DNA from: Dolichospermum flos-aquae CCAP 1403/13F | GTDB taxonomy: Bacteria > Cyanobacteriota > Cyanobacteriia > Cyanobacteriales > Nostocaceae | Length of the DNA: 64,000 bases | Assembly: GCF_012516395.1 (NCBI RefSeq) | Contig: NZ_CP051206.1 | Location: 1 to 64,000 of the forward strand | Direction of reading: 5' to 3' | Shown here: positions 1 through 10,027 of the stretch, in pieces | How the letters are laid out: each line of letters opens with the position of its first letter | Position numbering within the stretch: position 1 is the stretch's first letter | Program-made: the position numbers and the translations under genes | The notes under the pieces: generated by a model | What the model saw: only the letters and a program-made list of their open reading frames with translations | Databases searched by the model: none | What the model was told of the DNA's origin: nothing

Positions 1-3000
1 GTACTGTCAGGAGTAATGGTTTCAATTAAACGACCCAGCGCATCATAAACAAAGATAGTTGTTCGTCCACCCCTATCTGTATAACTTGTCCTTCGTCCGT
101 TAGCATCGTAAGTAAATCGCTCGGTTGTACCGTCAGGGTAGCGATTTTGGGTTAACTGTCCTTGGGTGTCATAGCTAAATTCTCTGCGACGACCTAAAGC
201 GTCAATTGTAGCAGTGCGATCGCCTAGAGCATTGTACTCAAGTCGGCTAACATTACCTAAAGCATCTGTAACACTAATGGGACGACCTTCCGCATCATAA
301 GTAAAGCGAGTAGTGTTACCCAAAGGTGTAGTAATGTTCAACAAGTTCCCATTACCATCGTAGGTCATCCCAGTTTTCTGGTTGAGTGCATCAATGATAC
401 CTATTATGCGACCTTGGCTATCATATTCATACTTGGTTGTTTGGTTTTGAGGACTGGTGACAGTTGTAACATTCCCCCTAGCGTCGTAAGCATAAGTAGT
501 AATATTTCCTGCTGCATCCCTTTGGGTAACAAGATTACCTTGGCTGTCGTAAGTATTTTTGGTTGTGTTACCAAGGGGGTCAGTCACCGTCACAACTTTG
601 TTGAGGTCGTTATAGGTGTAAGTTGTAGTTTGAGTTAACCCATTGGTTTCTGTGAGTAGATTACCCCTGCTGTCATAGGTATAAGTTGATGTATTACCCA
701 ATGGGTCTTTTTGGCTCAGAAGATTATTATTCGCGTCATAAGTTCTTAAAGTAATACCTCCCAATTGGTCAACTTCTTGAATCACATTACCTTGATTATC
801 GAAAATACGAGTAATATTATTACCGAAAGGATCTTTGATAGTTTGACTAGAAGCAGCCGCATCAAAGTTAATTTCTAATTCATTACCATTAGCATCAATA
901 ATTTTGCTAATTTGTCCATTTTCATCGTATTCAGTACGAGTGGCTTTTCTGCCTAAAGGATCAATAATTTCTGTTAATAAGTGTTGACGATTGGGTTTAT
1001 TATAAACTAACTCTGTCTTGTTGTTAGTCCGGTCATTTACCGCCACCAAATTGCCTTTACTATCATAACTATACTTAACAGATTTACCATCAGGATCAAT
1101 TATTTCGGTAATTCGTCCTTGAGAATCCCGTAAAAATTCAACCGAAGTACCCGTAGAACTTAAAATACCGTTATCCCGGAAAGTTAAAGTATTATTGTTA
1201 CGGTCTTTAACTTCTTGCAGACCTTTAAATTGGTCATACTCGTAAGTCGTACCCTCTTTGGTCGTGAGTTTATATTCCGAAGGGTTATAAGCAAAGGGAA
1301 TAAAGAACAAACCAAAGCTACCATCTGACCTTTGTTGGAGGTTAATATCGTCTACTTCTAACTTGTCGTAAACTCCAGGGTCAGCAACAAAGCGAGGTTT
1401 CCAAAATTCACCCAACAAACTACCACCAGCAATAAAGGGGTCAAAGGTGAAACCAACACGACGACCTTCGGGGTTTGTTAAATAGACTTTTGTGCCAGTA
1501 GTGAAGGGATTTGCGCCAAATAGTGATGGTACACCTTGTTTTTCGGCATCCGTTAATGGTACTGATTCTTGAATTTTGGCATCTTTAACTCCCAAACTCC
1601 AACCAAAGCCAAAATCACCAGAAAAACTACTTTGGAGTGTGTCGTAAACTCGGTTAATTTGAATGGGAATTCCTGCTAATGGAATCGATAAATCTGTTAA
1701 TTCGAGTCGGAAATTACCAACTTTGTTGTCACCAGAAACACCCAGAAAAACTCCGCGTGAGCTAATATTACCGCTAAAATCTTGTGCAGTGACTCGCAGT
1801 ACGTAGTTACCATTGAATAGGGTAGTGGGGTCAAATTGACCGATTATCGTCTTATTAACATTAGTTTTACCTTCAGAGATAGTCACAAAATCTGGGTCAG
1901 TAGCAGCCAGATTATTAATATTAACTAGGTCTAAAGGTGCGTAATCTACGCGGTAAAATTCCAGATTATCATCGCTAACGCTACCAACAATATCTGTGAG
2001 GTTGGTAATAGTTTTATTGGTTTGAGGGCTGATTATTTCAACTGTCGGTGCAGTGGTGTCATTGGGGTCAAGTACGCGGAGAGATAAATCTTTTTTAACT
2101 ACATTTCCTGCGGTATCGGTTGCAGTTGCCACTACTTGGAATACACCAGCTTTGTTTAACTGGACTGACGCAGAACCTGCATTGAGAGTGACGGGATTTC
2201 CATCGATAGTCAGTGCAATATTGGCGATACCATTATTATCTGTACCAGATACATTGAAGGTGACGCTTTCGCCAATATTGACCACGTTGCTGCTAAAGCC
2301 AAATTGTACCGTAGGCAATTCCCTATCTACCCCATCACCAACATTAATTTGGAAGGTTTGGGTAGCTGAACCTCCTTTACCATCCTCTACTTGCAAAGCT
2401 ACATTAAAATTGCCTAATTGGTCAGCAGAAGGTTGCCAAACTAATGTACCACGTTCGGAGTCAATCGCCATACCTGTTGGTTTTGTTAGCAATTTGTAGG
2501 TGAGAACGTCTCCATCAGGGTCTGTAGCACTAGCTTCGTAGCGCAATAATTGACCAGTTTGACCGTTGCTTGGTGGTGCGGTAATAAAGTTTGGTAGTCG
2601 ATTAGGTCTGGTAGTATTTTGATTACCAAAGTTAAGATTTTCAACTTTGTCACCAGCAGCTAAATTAACTGTGTAGGAACCAAGATTACCTGTTGTGCTA
2701 GTTGGGAAAGTTTGTGCGTAACCATTGGGTACGACTTGACGTAATGTGTAAGTTCCTGGAAGCAAGCCAGTAAAACTATAATTCTCATCGTTACCAAGGC
2801 GATCGCTTTTAATAGTTACTTGATAGGAACCAGTATTATCTTCATAGTTACCGGGACTAAAACTGGAACCATCAGCTACTCCTACAAATAAGCGTGTGGC
2901 TCCTTGCGATCCTACAAATTGTTGGACTTGACCAGCACTATTACGACCATCACCAATAAAGAAAACCTGCCCAATACTTGGTGTCAAAAATGTAAAATCT

Positions 3001-6000
3001 TCGGTGCCAGTTCGGAAGTTTAATGCTGCGAGAGGAGTTTTATTAGCAGGGTTTTCATCATTTAAAAACACACCAACAAGTGATCCCAGCCTACCATTGT
3101 AAGCACTAATTCCGTCTAATCCAGCAACAGTATTTTTCAGACTATTTCCGTCGGGACTAAATGGACTAAAACCATTAGAAAAATCGACACTACCACTTGC
3201 TTCAAATGTAAATATTTCATTATTTTTAACAGTGATTGATTGTGGAAATGTTTCCGGAATTGAGCCAGAACTAACAGTTCGGCTTCGTCTAAGTGGGAAA
3301 GATGGGTCGTTACTACCTAAAGGTGGGATTGTAATATCATTTCGACCTGCGAGAAAAATCGCATCTGTCGCTGCAACTGTGATGGAATTTGTTTGGATTT
3401 TGCTGTTTTGAGTATTGGTTAACTGACTAGGTTCATCAGGGTCAAAAACTCCATTATTATTTAAGTCTAAATAAACTTTTACTCCTGCCAAAGTAGGTTC
3501 CGTGATATTTTGACCACCATCTAAATTATTAAAAGTATCCAATAATTCATCGGTACTTTTGAAAATTTTAGCATTAGGGTCAATCGTAATTAAATCATCA
3601 TCAAGCCTATCTCCATCATTTAATTTTGATCCATCTCCAACACCAAAAGCATATAGTTGAATACCTAATGCTTTGAGGTTATTAACCTCATCTGTTATAG
3701 AACTTCCTAATCCACTATCACCGTCAGATAAAAATACAAGAGTACCATTACCTGGGGTTGTACCTATAGTTTTAAAAACGTTTTCAGCCTGTTGCAGTGC
3801 AGCTTCAAAATTAGTGCCGGCAGATGCAAAAACGTTACTCAAAACCTGTTCAAAATCTAAAATACCACTATTGTCGTTATCTGCAATGGGATTAGTGATA
3901 AGCTGCGTTCCACTAATCGAAGGATTCATATCAATTGAGGTTGCACTTTTTGAAAAAGTAATTATTCCAACTCTTGCTGTCTTTCCAAATCCTTGGCTAA
4001 TCAACTGTTGATTCAGAGTCTTAAGACCAGCTTTTTCAGCCTCTAGAATAGTGGTAGATCTCTGGTTTCCAATAGGTGTTCCTTGGAAAGTAAAGTTTGC
4101 ACTTACAGAAGCATCAATTACAAATACAATATCCGGATTCGCACCTTGAGCAAAGCTGGTATCTCTGACCCCATTACCATTCAAGTCATCCCAAACAACT
4201 CCACTAATTCCCCCAGGAACTGTATTGGATAGTGCGAGGGAAAATGCTTGATTATCAAAGCCACCTTTACCATCTTCAACCCGTAAATTAATGTTATAGT
4301 TCCCTGCTGTTTGCGTACCAGGATTCCAAGAAATCAAGCCAGTATTTTCGTCAATTGTCATCCCTTGGGGTGCAGCAACCAGCGAATATTTCAACACATC
4401 CCCATCTGGGTCGATCGCATCCACATCATAGCTATACTGTTGGCGAGTTGTTGCGGTAATGGGTTTACTAGTAATTACAGGTGCATAATTACCCGATGGT
4501 TGAGGATTTGCTGGTGTACCTTGGGTCAAAATCGTAAATACCTGTTCGATCTCACCACCCCGGTCATCTTTAACTAATAATTTTACTTGTTGAGCGCCGA
4601 TTTGATTTGCTTGTGGTGTCCACTGAATTAAACCATCAGGGGAAATTGTCATTCCCTGGGGTGCTTGATTTAATTGGAAACTTAAACCATCTAAATCAGG
4701 ATTATCGGCAATAATTTGGTAAGTATAATTTTGTCCTACAGTTGCATTCCCACCAGGGTTAGAAGAGATACTGGGTAAACGATTTGGGTCGAGAACATTT
4801 AATTTATACTCTTGAATATCTTCCCCACCTTTCCCATCTGTTACAGTATAAACAAAACTACCTGCATTACCACTGCTATCTGCTACAGGAGTAAAGACAA
4901 GATTGGTTAATTCTGTGATGGTTAAACTGTCATTAATATTAATTTGACTACCATTTTGTTTTGTGATCCTGCCTTTACTATTATCTGGTAGTTGATTTAC
5001 CATAATAGTTAAAGTATCTCCATCAAAATCTGTGGGTGGATTAATATCTAAAGCAATAGGTTGACTATCTTTCTCTACAGTAATAGTTTTATCAATGTCA
5101 GCTACAGGAGGGTTATTAGTTTGTGGGTTAATATCTGTAGGAGTACCAAAATTAAAGTTAAAAACTAGATCATTAAAATCTTTATCTCCACCACCAAAAA
5201 TATCTTCCCAACCCATTTGGTTACTAGAATAATGAATGAGATGATTTAATTTATCTGGGTTAGCTTCAGCATAGGAAAAGTAAGCTAAAGCTTCACCGTT
5301 AGGATTGTTATTAGGATTAGTTTGTAAAAATCCTTGGCTGGTATTGTCAGTAATCAAATACCAACCAATATATTGATTTCCTTTTAAGGTATATTCTTTA
5401 ACTCCGCTATAGTTACCTTCTTCAAAAATTACTTGATAATTATCTTGTTTAAAAACTTCTCTTGCATAATTTGTATCACTGGGAGAAATGCCGTTAATAT
5501 TACCATTAATATCATCAACTAAATAAAAACCAATTTCGTTTTTATAAGCTGCTTCATTAGATACGAATTCAACGATTAATGGCACTATTTGAGTATTATT
5601 TATTCCAGCTTTAAAACCTTTCTCGAAAACATTGAATACTACATCGTTAAAATCTTTATCTCCTCCTCCGGTTAAATCTTCCCAATTAAAACGGTAAACT
5701 CCTTGACCGAGATTTGTACTAATAACATGATCAAATTTATCTGTATTTGCATCTGTAATGGATGAGAAAATAGTGATAGAATTGGGATTGTTCAAATACT
5801 CCGATGTACTGGCATTTTGAACTAAATAAAAACCAACATAATCTCCAGCTTTTAAATCTACTTGTTTCCAGGTTGCAGCACTACTACCTTTAGCAAAAAC
5901 AACTTCACTCTTTCCTGATGTTAATACTTTTTGGAAATAACCTGCTTGTTGGGGTGAGACTCCATCTATTTTACCTTCGAGATTATCAAATACTATGATT

Positions 6001-6782
6001 CCTACTTCATTGTTATATCGTGCTTCTCTCTGTGTCCATTGAAAAACTAAAGTCGTATTTTCAGTTACGGCTAAAGTTTCTCCTATATTGTTAGTTAGTT
6101 CAAATGCTGATTTCTCAATAGTGATAAATTTATCGTTAAATTGAATGATTACATGATCATTTTCTGTTTTTAAGCTGTTTAATTCTTCTGGTGTCAATGA
6201 TTGATTAAATACTAGCCTTGCAAAAATATCTCCTTCGTCTCCTTGACTATCTATTTCATTAATTTGAGCATCAAGAAAATGTCCAAATTCTTCTGTTAAT
6301 ACTTGAGCGATTACTTCTGTTGAATTAGAGTTAATAAACTCATTTCCCAAAAATATAGTATTAATAGATTCTGCATAAGCTCCATTAGCATTACCTAAAA
6401 TTTCTGAATTGATAACACTAATTTGTACATCTTTAAAACCGTCATTAATTTGACTTTGTAACAAAGATTGTGCTAAGTTGATTTGATAATTTTCTCCATA
6501 AGCAATACTTAACCGGTCATTAGCGTTAGGATTAGTGATAAAATTGCTAAATTTTTCTCTGATTAAATAATCCGCAGAAATAATTTTTTCTGAGAGAGAA
6601 TAATTTGTTATCCCGTTAATTAATTCGCTTTCTATGGTGAATATTGCTGATGTATGTTGAATACTAGTCAAAGGGTTTAAAAATTCAGTGGAAAGCCCAT
6701 AAGCTCCGTCGCTGTAGGAAGGGGCAGAAATGCCTGTTGAAAAAATAGAAAGGTCTTGAGGATTTATTGAAGAATAAAACAT
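1..6782 (-). CDS. Giant multidomain surface/secreted protein: DUF4114, VWA, SdrD_B-like and RHS repeats (3' end outside window)
   Basis: One minus-strand frame runs from ATG at 6782 to the left edge, about 2260 codons; the frame read at the start and the frame of the RHS repeats at the edge agree. Visible order: a region around residues 140-200 with TEEFGHFLD, resembling a metzincin-like helix but lacking the first His of HExxH; two DUF4114 domains ending near residues 380 and 540 (GGGDKDFNDVVF, GGGDKDFNDLVF); cadherin/putative-Ig repeats to about 860; GVVWDDLNGNGVRD followed by a VWA domain (FVIDASVS, about 885-1065); the rest of an SdrD_B-like domain (KVYLDLNNNGVFDPDEP); more Ig-like domains; then RHS/YD repeats from about 1880 (YTYDSRGNLL, FTYDANGRR). 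No classical signal peptide is seen. RHS proteins of this build often carry a variable C-terminal tip, which would lie beyond the window. Role in adhesion or competition is inference. Confidence 0.85.
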   Translation of the reverse strand, partial: MFYSSINPQDLSIFSTGISAPSYSDGAYGLSTEFLNPLTSIQHTSAIFTIESELINGITNYSLSEKIISADYLIREKFSNFITNPNANDRLSIAYGENYQINLAQSLLQSQINDGFKDVQISVINSEILGNANGAYAESINTIFLGNEFINSNSTEVIAQVLTEEFGHFLDAQINEIDSQGDEGDIFARLVFNQSLTPEELNSLKTENDHVIIQFNDKFITIEKSAFELTNNIGETLAVTENTTLVFQWTQREARYNNEVGIIVFDNLEGKIDGVSPQQAGYFQKVLTSGKSEVVFAKGSSAATWKQVDLKAGDYVGFYLVQNASTSEYLNNPNSITIFSSITDANTDKFDHVISTNLGQGVYRFNWEDLTGGGDKDFNDVVFNVFEKGFKAGINNTQIVPLIVEFVSNEAAYKNEIGFYLVDDINGNINGISPSDTNYAREVFKQDNYQVIFEEGNYSGVKEYTLKGNQYIGWYLITDNTSQGFLQTNPNNNPNGEALAYFSYAEANPDKLNHLIHYSSNQMGWEDIFGGGDKDFNDLVFNFNFGTPTDINPQTNNPPVADIDKTITVEKDSQPIALDINPPTDFDGDTLTIMVNQLPDNSKGRITKQNGSQININDSLTITELTNLVFTPVADSSGNAGSFVYTVTDGKGGEDIQEYKLNVLDPNRLPSISSNPGGNATVGQNYTYQIIADNPDLDGLSFQLNQAPQGMTISPDGLIQWTPQANQIGAQQVKLLVKDDRGGEIEQVFTILTQGTPANPQPSGNYAPVITSKPITATTRQQYSYDVDAIDPDGDVLKYSLVAAPQGMTIDENTGLISWNPGTQTAGNYNINLRVEDGKGGFDNQAFSLALSNTVPGGISGVVWDDLNGNGVRDTSFAQGANPDIVFVIDASVSANFTFQGTPIGNQRSTTILEAEKAGLKTLNQQLISQGFGKTARVGIITFSKSATSIDMNPSISGTQLITNPIADNDNSGILDFEQVLSNVFASAGTNFEAALQQAENVFKTIGTTPGNGTLVFLSDGDSGLGSSITDEVNNLKALGIQLYAFGVGDGSKLNDGDRLDDDLITIDPNAKIFKSTDELLDTFNNLDGGQNITEPTLAGVKVYLDLNNNGVFDPDEPSQLTNTQNSKIQTNSITVAATDAIFLAGRNDITIPPLGSNDPSFPLRRSRTVSSGSIPETFPQSITVKNNEIFTFEASGSVDFSNGFSPFSPDGNSLKNTVAGLDGISAYNGRLGSLVGVFLNDENPANKTPLAALNFRTGTEDFTFLTPSIGQVFFIGDGRNSAGQVQQFVGSQGATRLFVGVADGSSFSPGNYEDNTGSYQVTIKSDRLGNDENYSFTGLLPGTYTLRQVVPNGYAQTFPTSTTGNLGSYTVNLAAGDKVENLNFGNQNTTRPNRLPNFITAPPSNGQTGQLLRYEASATDPDGDVLTYKLLTKPTGMAIDSERGTLVWQPSADQLGNFNVALQVEDGKGGSATQTFQINVGDGVDRELPTVQFGFSSNVVNIGESVTFNVSGTDNNGIANIALTIDGNPVTLNAGSASVQLNKAGVFQVVATATDTAGNVVKKDLSLRVLDPNDTTAPTVEIISPQTNKTITNLTDIVGSVSDDNLEFYRVDYAPLDLVNINNLAATDPDFVTISEGKTNVNKTIIGQFDPTTLFNGNYVLRVTAQDFSGNISSRGVFLGVSGDNKVGNFRLELTDLSIPLAGIPIQINRVYDTLQSSFSGDFGFGWSLGVKDAKIQESVPLTDAEKQGVPSLFGANPFTTGTKVYLTNPEGRRVGFTFDPFIAGGSLLGEFWKPRFVADPGVYDKLEVDDINLQQRSDGSFGLFFIPFAYNPSEYKLTTKEGTTYEYDQFKGLQEVKDRNNNTLTFRDNGILSSTGTSVEFLRDSQGRITEIIDPDGKSVKYSYDSKGNLVAVNDRTNNKTELVYNKPNRQHLLTEIIDPLGRKATRTEYDENGQISKIIDANGNELEINFDAAASSQTIKDPFGNNITRIFDNQGNVIQEVDQLGGITLRTYDANNNLLSQKDPLGNTSTYTYDSRGNLLTETNGLTQTTTYTYNDLNKVVTVTDPLGNTTKNTYDSQGNLVTQRDAAGNITTYAYDARGNVTTVTSPQNQTTKYEYDSQGRIIGIIDALNQKTGMTYDGNGNLLNITTPLGNTTRFTYDAEGRPISVTDALGNVSRLEYNALGDRTATIDALGRRREFSYDTQGQLTQNRYPDGTTERFTYDANGRRTSYTDRGGRTTIFVYDALGRLIETITPDS

Positions 6783-6884
6783 AATGAAGACTATATTTAT
6801 TCAAAGAATATTGTAGTTATTATTACGGAAAGCATATCACCTTTGCAATGAGTATAAATACTTAATCATTAAATAATTTATCTT

Positions 6885-7040
6885 TAAGAGGGTGTTTGAA
6901 AACTTTTTCGTGAGGTACATAACACTTGTAGATACCCTAAATCCCCCTTAAAAAGGGGGACTTTGACTCTAGTCCCCCCCTTTCTAAGGGGGGTTAGGGG
7001 GGATCTTGATACAAATTGATACTTTTCAAACATCCTCTAA
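6885..7040. repeat. MITE-like element, family 1, copy A
   Basis: Imperfect terminal inverted repeats (TAAGAGGGTGTTTGAAAAC on the left, complement of CTTAGAGGATGTTTGAAAAG on the right) enclose a GC-rich core of runs such as AAAAAGGGGGACT and CCCCCCTTTCTAAGG that can pair. Two further copies with the same ends lie at 54060-54239 and 55903-56083. It has no coding capacity, so it is presumably mobilised in trans. Confidence 0.75.
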
Positions 7041-7189
7041 GAAAATTTGACCTCTAATTTTCTGTCAGTAGTTGTATACATGACAAATTAAGCTTAAAAT
7101 ATCGCACACTATCGGAAAACTGGATTCCGAGCTAAACTCTTTAATTAGCGGTGCTAATTTTAGTTTTCACGTTGATATTCAATTTTACG

Positions 7190-7284
7190 AGAGGTTATGG
7201 ACAAAAGTCCAACAGATGGCAGTAGTATCCTCCTCTAAGCTGGTGAGGCAGTCTCCCAGCGCGGGGGAGACATTAGGAGATTTC
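7190..7284 (+). promoter_or_regulatory. Structured 5' leader of mgtE (candidate cis-regulatory RNA)
   Basis: Just upstream of mgtE are a small hairpin TGGAC-AAAA-GTCCA, a strong hairpin GTCTCCC-AGCGC-GGGGGAGAC, and a CTCCTCTAA segment that can pair with the ribosome-binding stretch TTAGGAG next to the start. CCTC and GAGG within it offer an alternative pairing, so mutually exclusive folds are possible. It does not match the M-box consensus as I remember it. A regulatory role is inferred from position and pairing only. Confidence 0.4.
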
Positions 7285-7288
7285 TATT

Positions 7289-8638
7289 ATGCTTACACAG
7301 GAAATTCGTAATTCCTTGGATATTGCTGACTTAAATCAGCTTAAATGTGATTTGAATTGTTTACAGCCGGTAGATGTGGGCGAGTATATCACCCAATTGC
7401 CCGAAAAACAAAGAGCGATCGCTTTTCGGTTACTCAACAAAGATCAAGCCATAGATGTCTTTGAATATTTACCCACAGAAGTACAGGAAGACCTGATTAA
7501 CTCCCTCCACGATGCCCAGGTAGTAGACCTTGTTGAAGAAATGAGTCCTGATGAACGGGCATATTTATTTGATGAACTACCAGCAGGAGTAGTCAAACGC
7601 TTATTACAACAACTCAGTCCCGAACAAAGACAAGCCACAGCTACGATTCTTGGCTATCCAGAAGGGACTGCTGGGCGGGTAATGACCACTGAATATGTCC
7701 GCTTGCGGCGAGGTTTAACTGTTGGTGAAGCCCTCAGTAAAATCCGCTTGCAAGATCAAGATAAGGAAACAATTTACTATGCCTATGTCACTGATGATAA
7801 TCGCAAATTAGTTAGTGTTGTTTCTTTGCGTCAGCTATTATTTACCTTTCCCGATGTCTTAATTAAAGATATTGCCAGTGCCCATGTTGTCAAAGTCAGA
7901 ACAGAAACCTCCCAGGAAGAAGTCGCCCGGATTATGCAGCGGTACGACTTAATCGCTATGCCTGTGGTTGATAGAGAAGATAGATTAGTCGGTATTATTA
8001 CAATTGATGATGTCGTTGATATTTTAGAAGAAGAAGCTACAGAAGATATCCAAAAATTGGCAGGGGTCAGTGGTGATGAAGAAGCCTTATCTCCCGCACA
8101 AGTCACGATTCGGAAACGGTTGCCTTGGTTATTGGGGATTATGGGATTGTATATTGGTGCTGCCAGTGCGATCGCTCCTTTTCAAGAAGTTATCGCCGCT
8201 GTACCTGTCCTCGCCGTGATTATGCCCATATTTTCTAACACAGGTGGCACTGTAGGTATCCAAGCTCTGACTGTCACCATTCGCGGTTTAGGTGTAGGGG
8301 AAGTCACACCCGCAGATACGGGAAAAATTCTCCGCAAAGAACTTTTAGCCGGTTTAGGAACAGCCGTAGCTTTAGGGCTGACAATGGTGGCCCTTTCCCT
8401 GATTTGGGCTAAACCCCAAGAAAGATGGGTAGCTTTAATAGCCGGGGTAGTTATGGCCACTAATACAATGGTGGCTGTTACTTTAGGAACTTTGTTACCA
8501 ATGGGTTTGAAGCATTTAAAACTAGATCCAGCTTTAATGAGTGGTCCATTAGTGACAACAATGCTAGATACCATCGGTTTTTTAACTTTCCTCAGTATAA
8601 TATCTGTTGCTTTAAAGGTGTTTCATTTACAATCTTGA
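7289..8638 (+). CDS. mgtE: Magnesium transporter MgtE
   Basis: Mg2+ channel/transporter of the inner membrane, 449 aa, the normal family length. An MgtE N-terminal superhelical domain (about residues 30-130, with DLVEEMSPDERAYLFDELP) is followed by a CBS pair (about 135-260, ending IITIDDVVDILEEEATED) and a five-helix membrane domain (about 280-449, with PIFSNTGGTVGIQ and the acidic helix MLDTIGFLTFL). In the family the N and CBS domains bind Mg2+ and gate the pore. The ATG is preceded by TTAGGAG. The gene stands alone behind a structured leader, which suggests post-transcriptional control. Confidence 0.95.
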   Translation: MLTQEIRNSLDIADLNQLKCDLNCLQPVDVGEYITQLPEKQRAIAFRLLNKDQAIDVFEYLPTEVQEDLINSLHDAQVVDLVEEMSPDERAYLFDELPAGVVKRLLQQLSPEQRQATATILGYPEGTAGRVMTTEYVRLRRGLTVGEALSKIRLQDQDKETIYYAYVTDDNRKLVSVVSLRQLLFTFPDVLIKDIASAHVVKVRTETSQEEVARIMQRYDLIAMPVVDREDRLVGIITIDDVVDILEEEATEDIQKLAGVSGDEEALSPAQVTIRKRLPWLLGIMGLYIGAASAIAPFQEVIAAVPVLAVIMPIFSNTGGTVGIQALTVTIRGLGVGEVTPADTGKILRKELLAGLGTAVALGLTMVALSLIWAKPQERWVALIAGVVMATNTMVAVTLGTLLPMGLKHLKLDPALMSGPLVTTMLDTIGFLTFLSIISVALKVFHLQS

Positions 8639-8722
8639 AACTGCTGGATAAACCGAAAACTTCAATAAATTAAGGGTTTTCAGTTTAGAAAGGTGAATTA
8701 GGTGCATCGCTTTCCCAACTTT

Positions 8723-8942
8723 GAGACTTTTCTTCCTTCTTCCTTCTTTCTGACTCCTGACTCCTGACTCCTTCTTCCTTCTTCCTTCTTTCTGACTCCT
8801 GACTCCTTCTTCCTTCTTCCTTCTTCCTTCTTTCTGACTCCTGACTCCTTCTTCCTTCTTCCTTCTTCCTTCTTTCTGACTCCTGACTCCTTCTTCCTTC
8901 TTCCTTCTTTCTGACTCCTGACTCCTGACTCCTGACTCCTCT
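8723..8942. repeat. Compound tandem repeat of CTTCTTC and GACTCCT units
   Basis: Runs of TTCCTTCTTCC alternate with GACTCCTGACTCC across about 220 bp between mgtE and pyrB. The array ends only a few bases before the pyrB start, so it forms the pyrB leader. Part of the same unit appears in reverse near 17010-17070. The minus-strand frame through it ([12 protein letters not shown] repeats) is a by-product of the repeat and not a gene. Confidence 0.85.
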
Positions 8943-8948
8943 ACTTAT

Positions 8949-9965
8949 ATGCCTACTACTACCTGGAATCGTCATCATATTCTCACACTTGCTGACTTCA
9001 CAACGGCTGAATATAACGCCGTGTTACAAACTGCGGCTTCTTTTCAAGAGGTACTATCCCGACGGACAAAGAAAGTCCCCACTTTACAGGGACAGGTAGT
9101 AGCAAATTTATTTTTTGAACCTTCTACCCGCACCCGCAGTAGTTTTGAAATTGCGGCAAAAAGACTTAGTGCGGATACCCTCAACTTTGCCGCAGCTACA
9201 TCTTCTATGACCAAAGGTGAAACAATTCTTGACACAGCAAAAACCTATTTGGCAATGGGAACTGATATTATGGTAGTCCGCCATAAGGATGCAGGAGTTC
9301 CGCAAGCGATCGCGCAAGAAATGGATCGTTTAGGTGTAAAAGTTAGCGTCCTCAATGCCGGTGATGGACAACATGAACATCCATCTCAAGGATTATTAGA
9401 TTTATTTACAATTTGTAGTTTAATTGACCCTGCACAACCCAAAATTGAATCATTACAAGGTAAAAAAATTGCTATTGTTGGCGATATTTTACACTCTCGT
9501 GTAGCCCGTTCTAATATTTGGAGTTTAATCGCTAGTGGTGCAGAAGTACATCTGTCCGCACCTCCCACATTATTACCTAAATACTTTGCTGAATATTTAG
9601 GTGTAACAGAAAATGTAGCTACACCACGCAAACTATCAGACCGGTTATTTACCCATTGGCAATTAGAACCAGCTTTGGAAAATGCTGATTTTGTCATGAC
9701 ATTGCGCTTACAAAAAGAACGCATGACCGCCCATTTATTCCCTAGTTTAAGAGAATATCATCAACTATTTGGCATTACTCGTGCTAAGTTAAAACTATGT
9801 AAACCTCAAGTTAAAGTATTGCATCCAGGTCCAGTAAATCGGGGTGTGGAAATTAGTTCTGATTTAATGGATGATCCTGAATTCAGCTTAATTCAATCTC
9901 AGGTAACTAGCGGTGTAGCAGTGCGGATGGCACTTTTATATTTTATCGGTAGTGGTAGGGCTTAA
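8949..9965 (+). CDS. pyrB: Aspartate carbamoyltransferase catalytic subunit
   Basis: Catalyses carbamoyl phosphate plus L-aspartate to N-carbamoyl-aspartate, the committed step of pyrimidine synthesis. 338 aa, of usual length. The carbamoyl-phosphate signature STRTRSSFE lies near residue 60, [14 protein letters not shown] near 140, and the closing motif [11 protein letters not shown] near 295. The ATG follows directly after a pyrimidine-rich tandem repeat and no clear Shine-Dalgarno sequence is visible, so expression may depend on the repeat length. Confidence 0.95.
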   Translation: MPTTTWNRHHILTLADFTTAEYNAVLQTAASFQEVLSRRTKKVPTLQGQVVANLFFEPSTRTRSSFEIAAKRLSADTLNFAAATSSMTKGETILDTAKTYLAMGTDIMVVRHKDAGVPQAIAQEMDRLGVKVSVLNAGDGQHEHPSQGLLDLFTICSLIDPAQPKIESLQGKKIAIVGDILHSRVARSNIWSLIASGAEVHLSAPPTLLPKYFAEYLGVTENVATPRKLSDRLFTHWQLEPALENADFVMTLRLQKERMTAHLFPSLREYHQLFGITRAKLKLCKPQVKVLHPGPVNRGVEISSDLMDDPEFSLIQSQVTSGVAVRMALLYFIGSGRA

Positions 9966-10027
9966 TTAATAATAATGCTGTCCCATTGGAATTAAACCAA
10001 ATATCTTTGCAAAAACTGGTAACAAAT

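Noticed and set aside
2053-4577. Plus-strand frames of 88-148 codons at the left side
   Set aside because: They lie opposite the giant minus-strand gene, whose domains are clearly recognisable.
7190-7284. M-box (ykoK) or NiCo riboswitch
   Set aside because: Pairings are clear but the consensus blocks of these classes, as I know them, are absent; kept only as a structured leader.
8685-8978. Minus-strand frame with [12 protein letters not shown] repeats
   Set aside because: It is read through a low-complexity tandem repeat and overlaps the pyrB start; no start site or family support.
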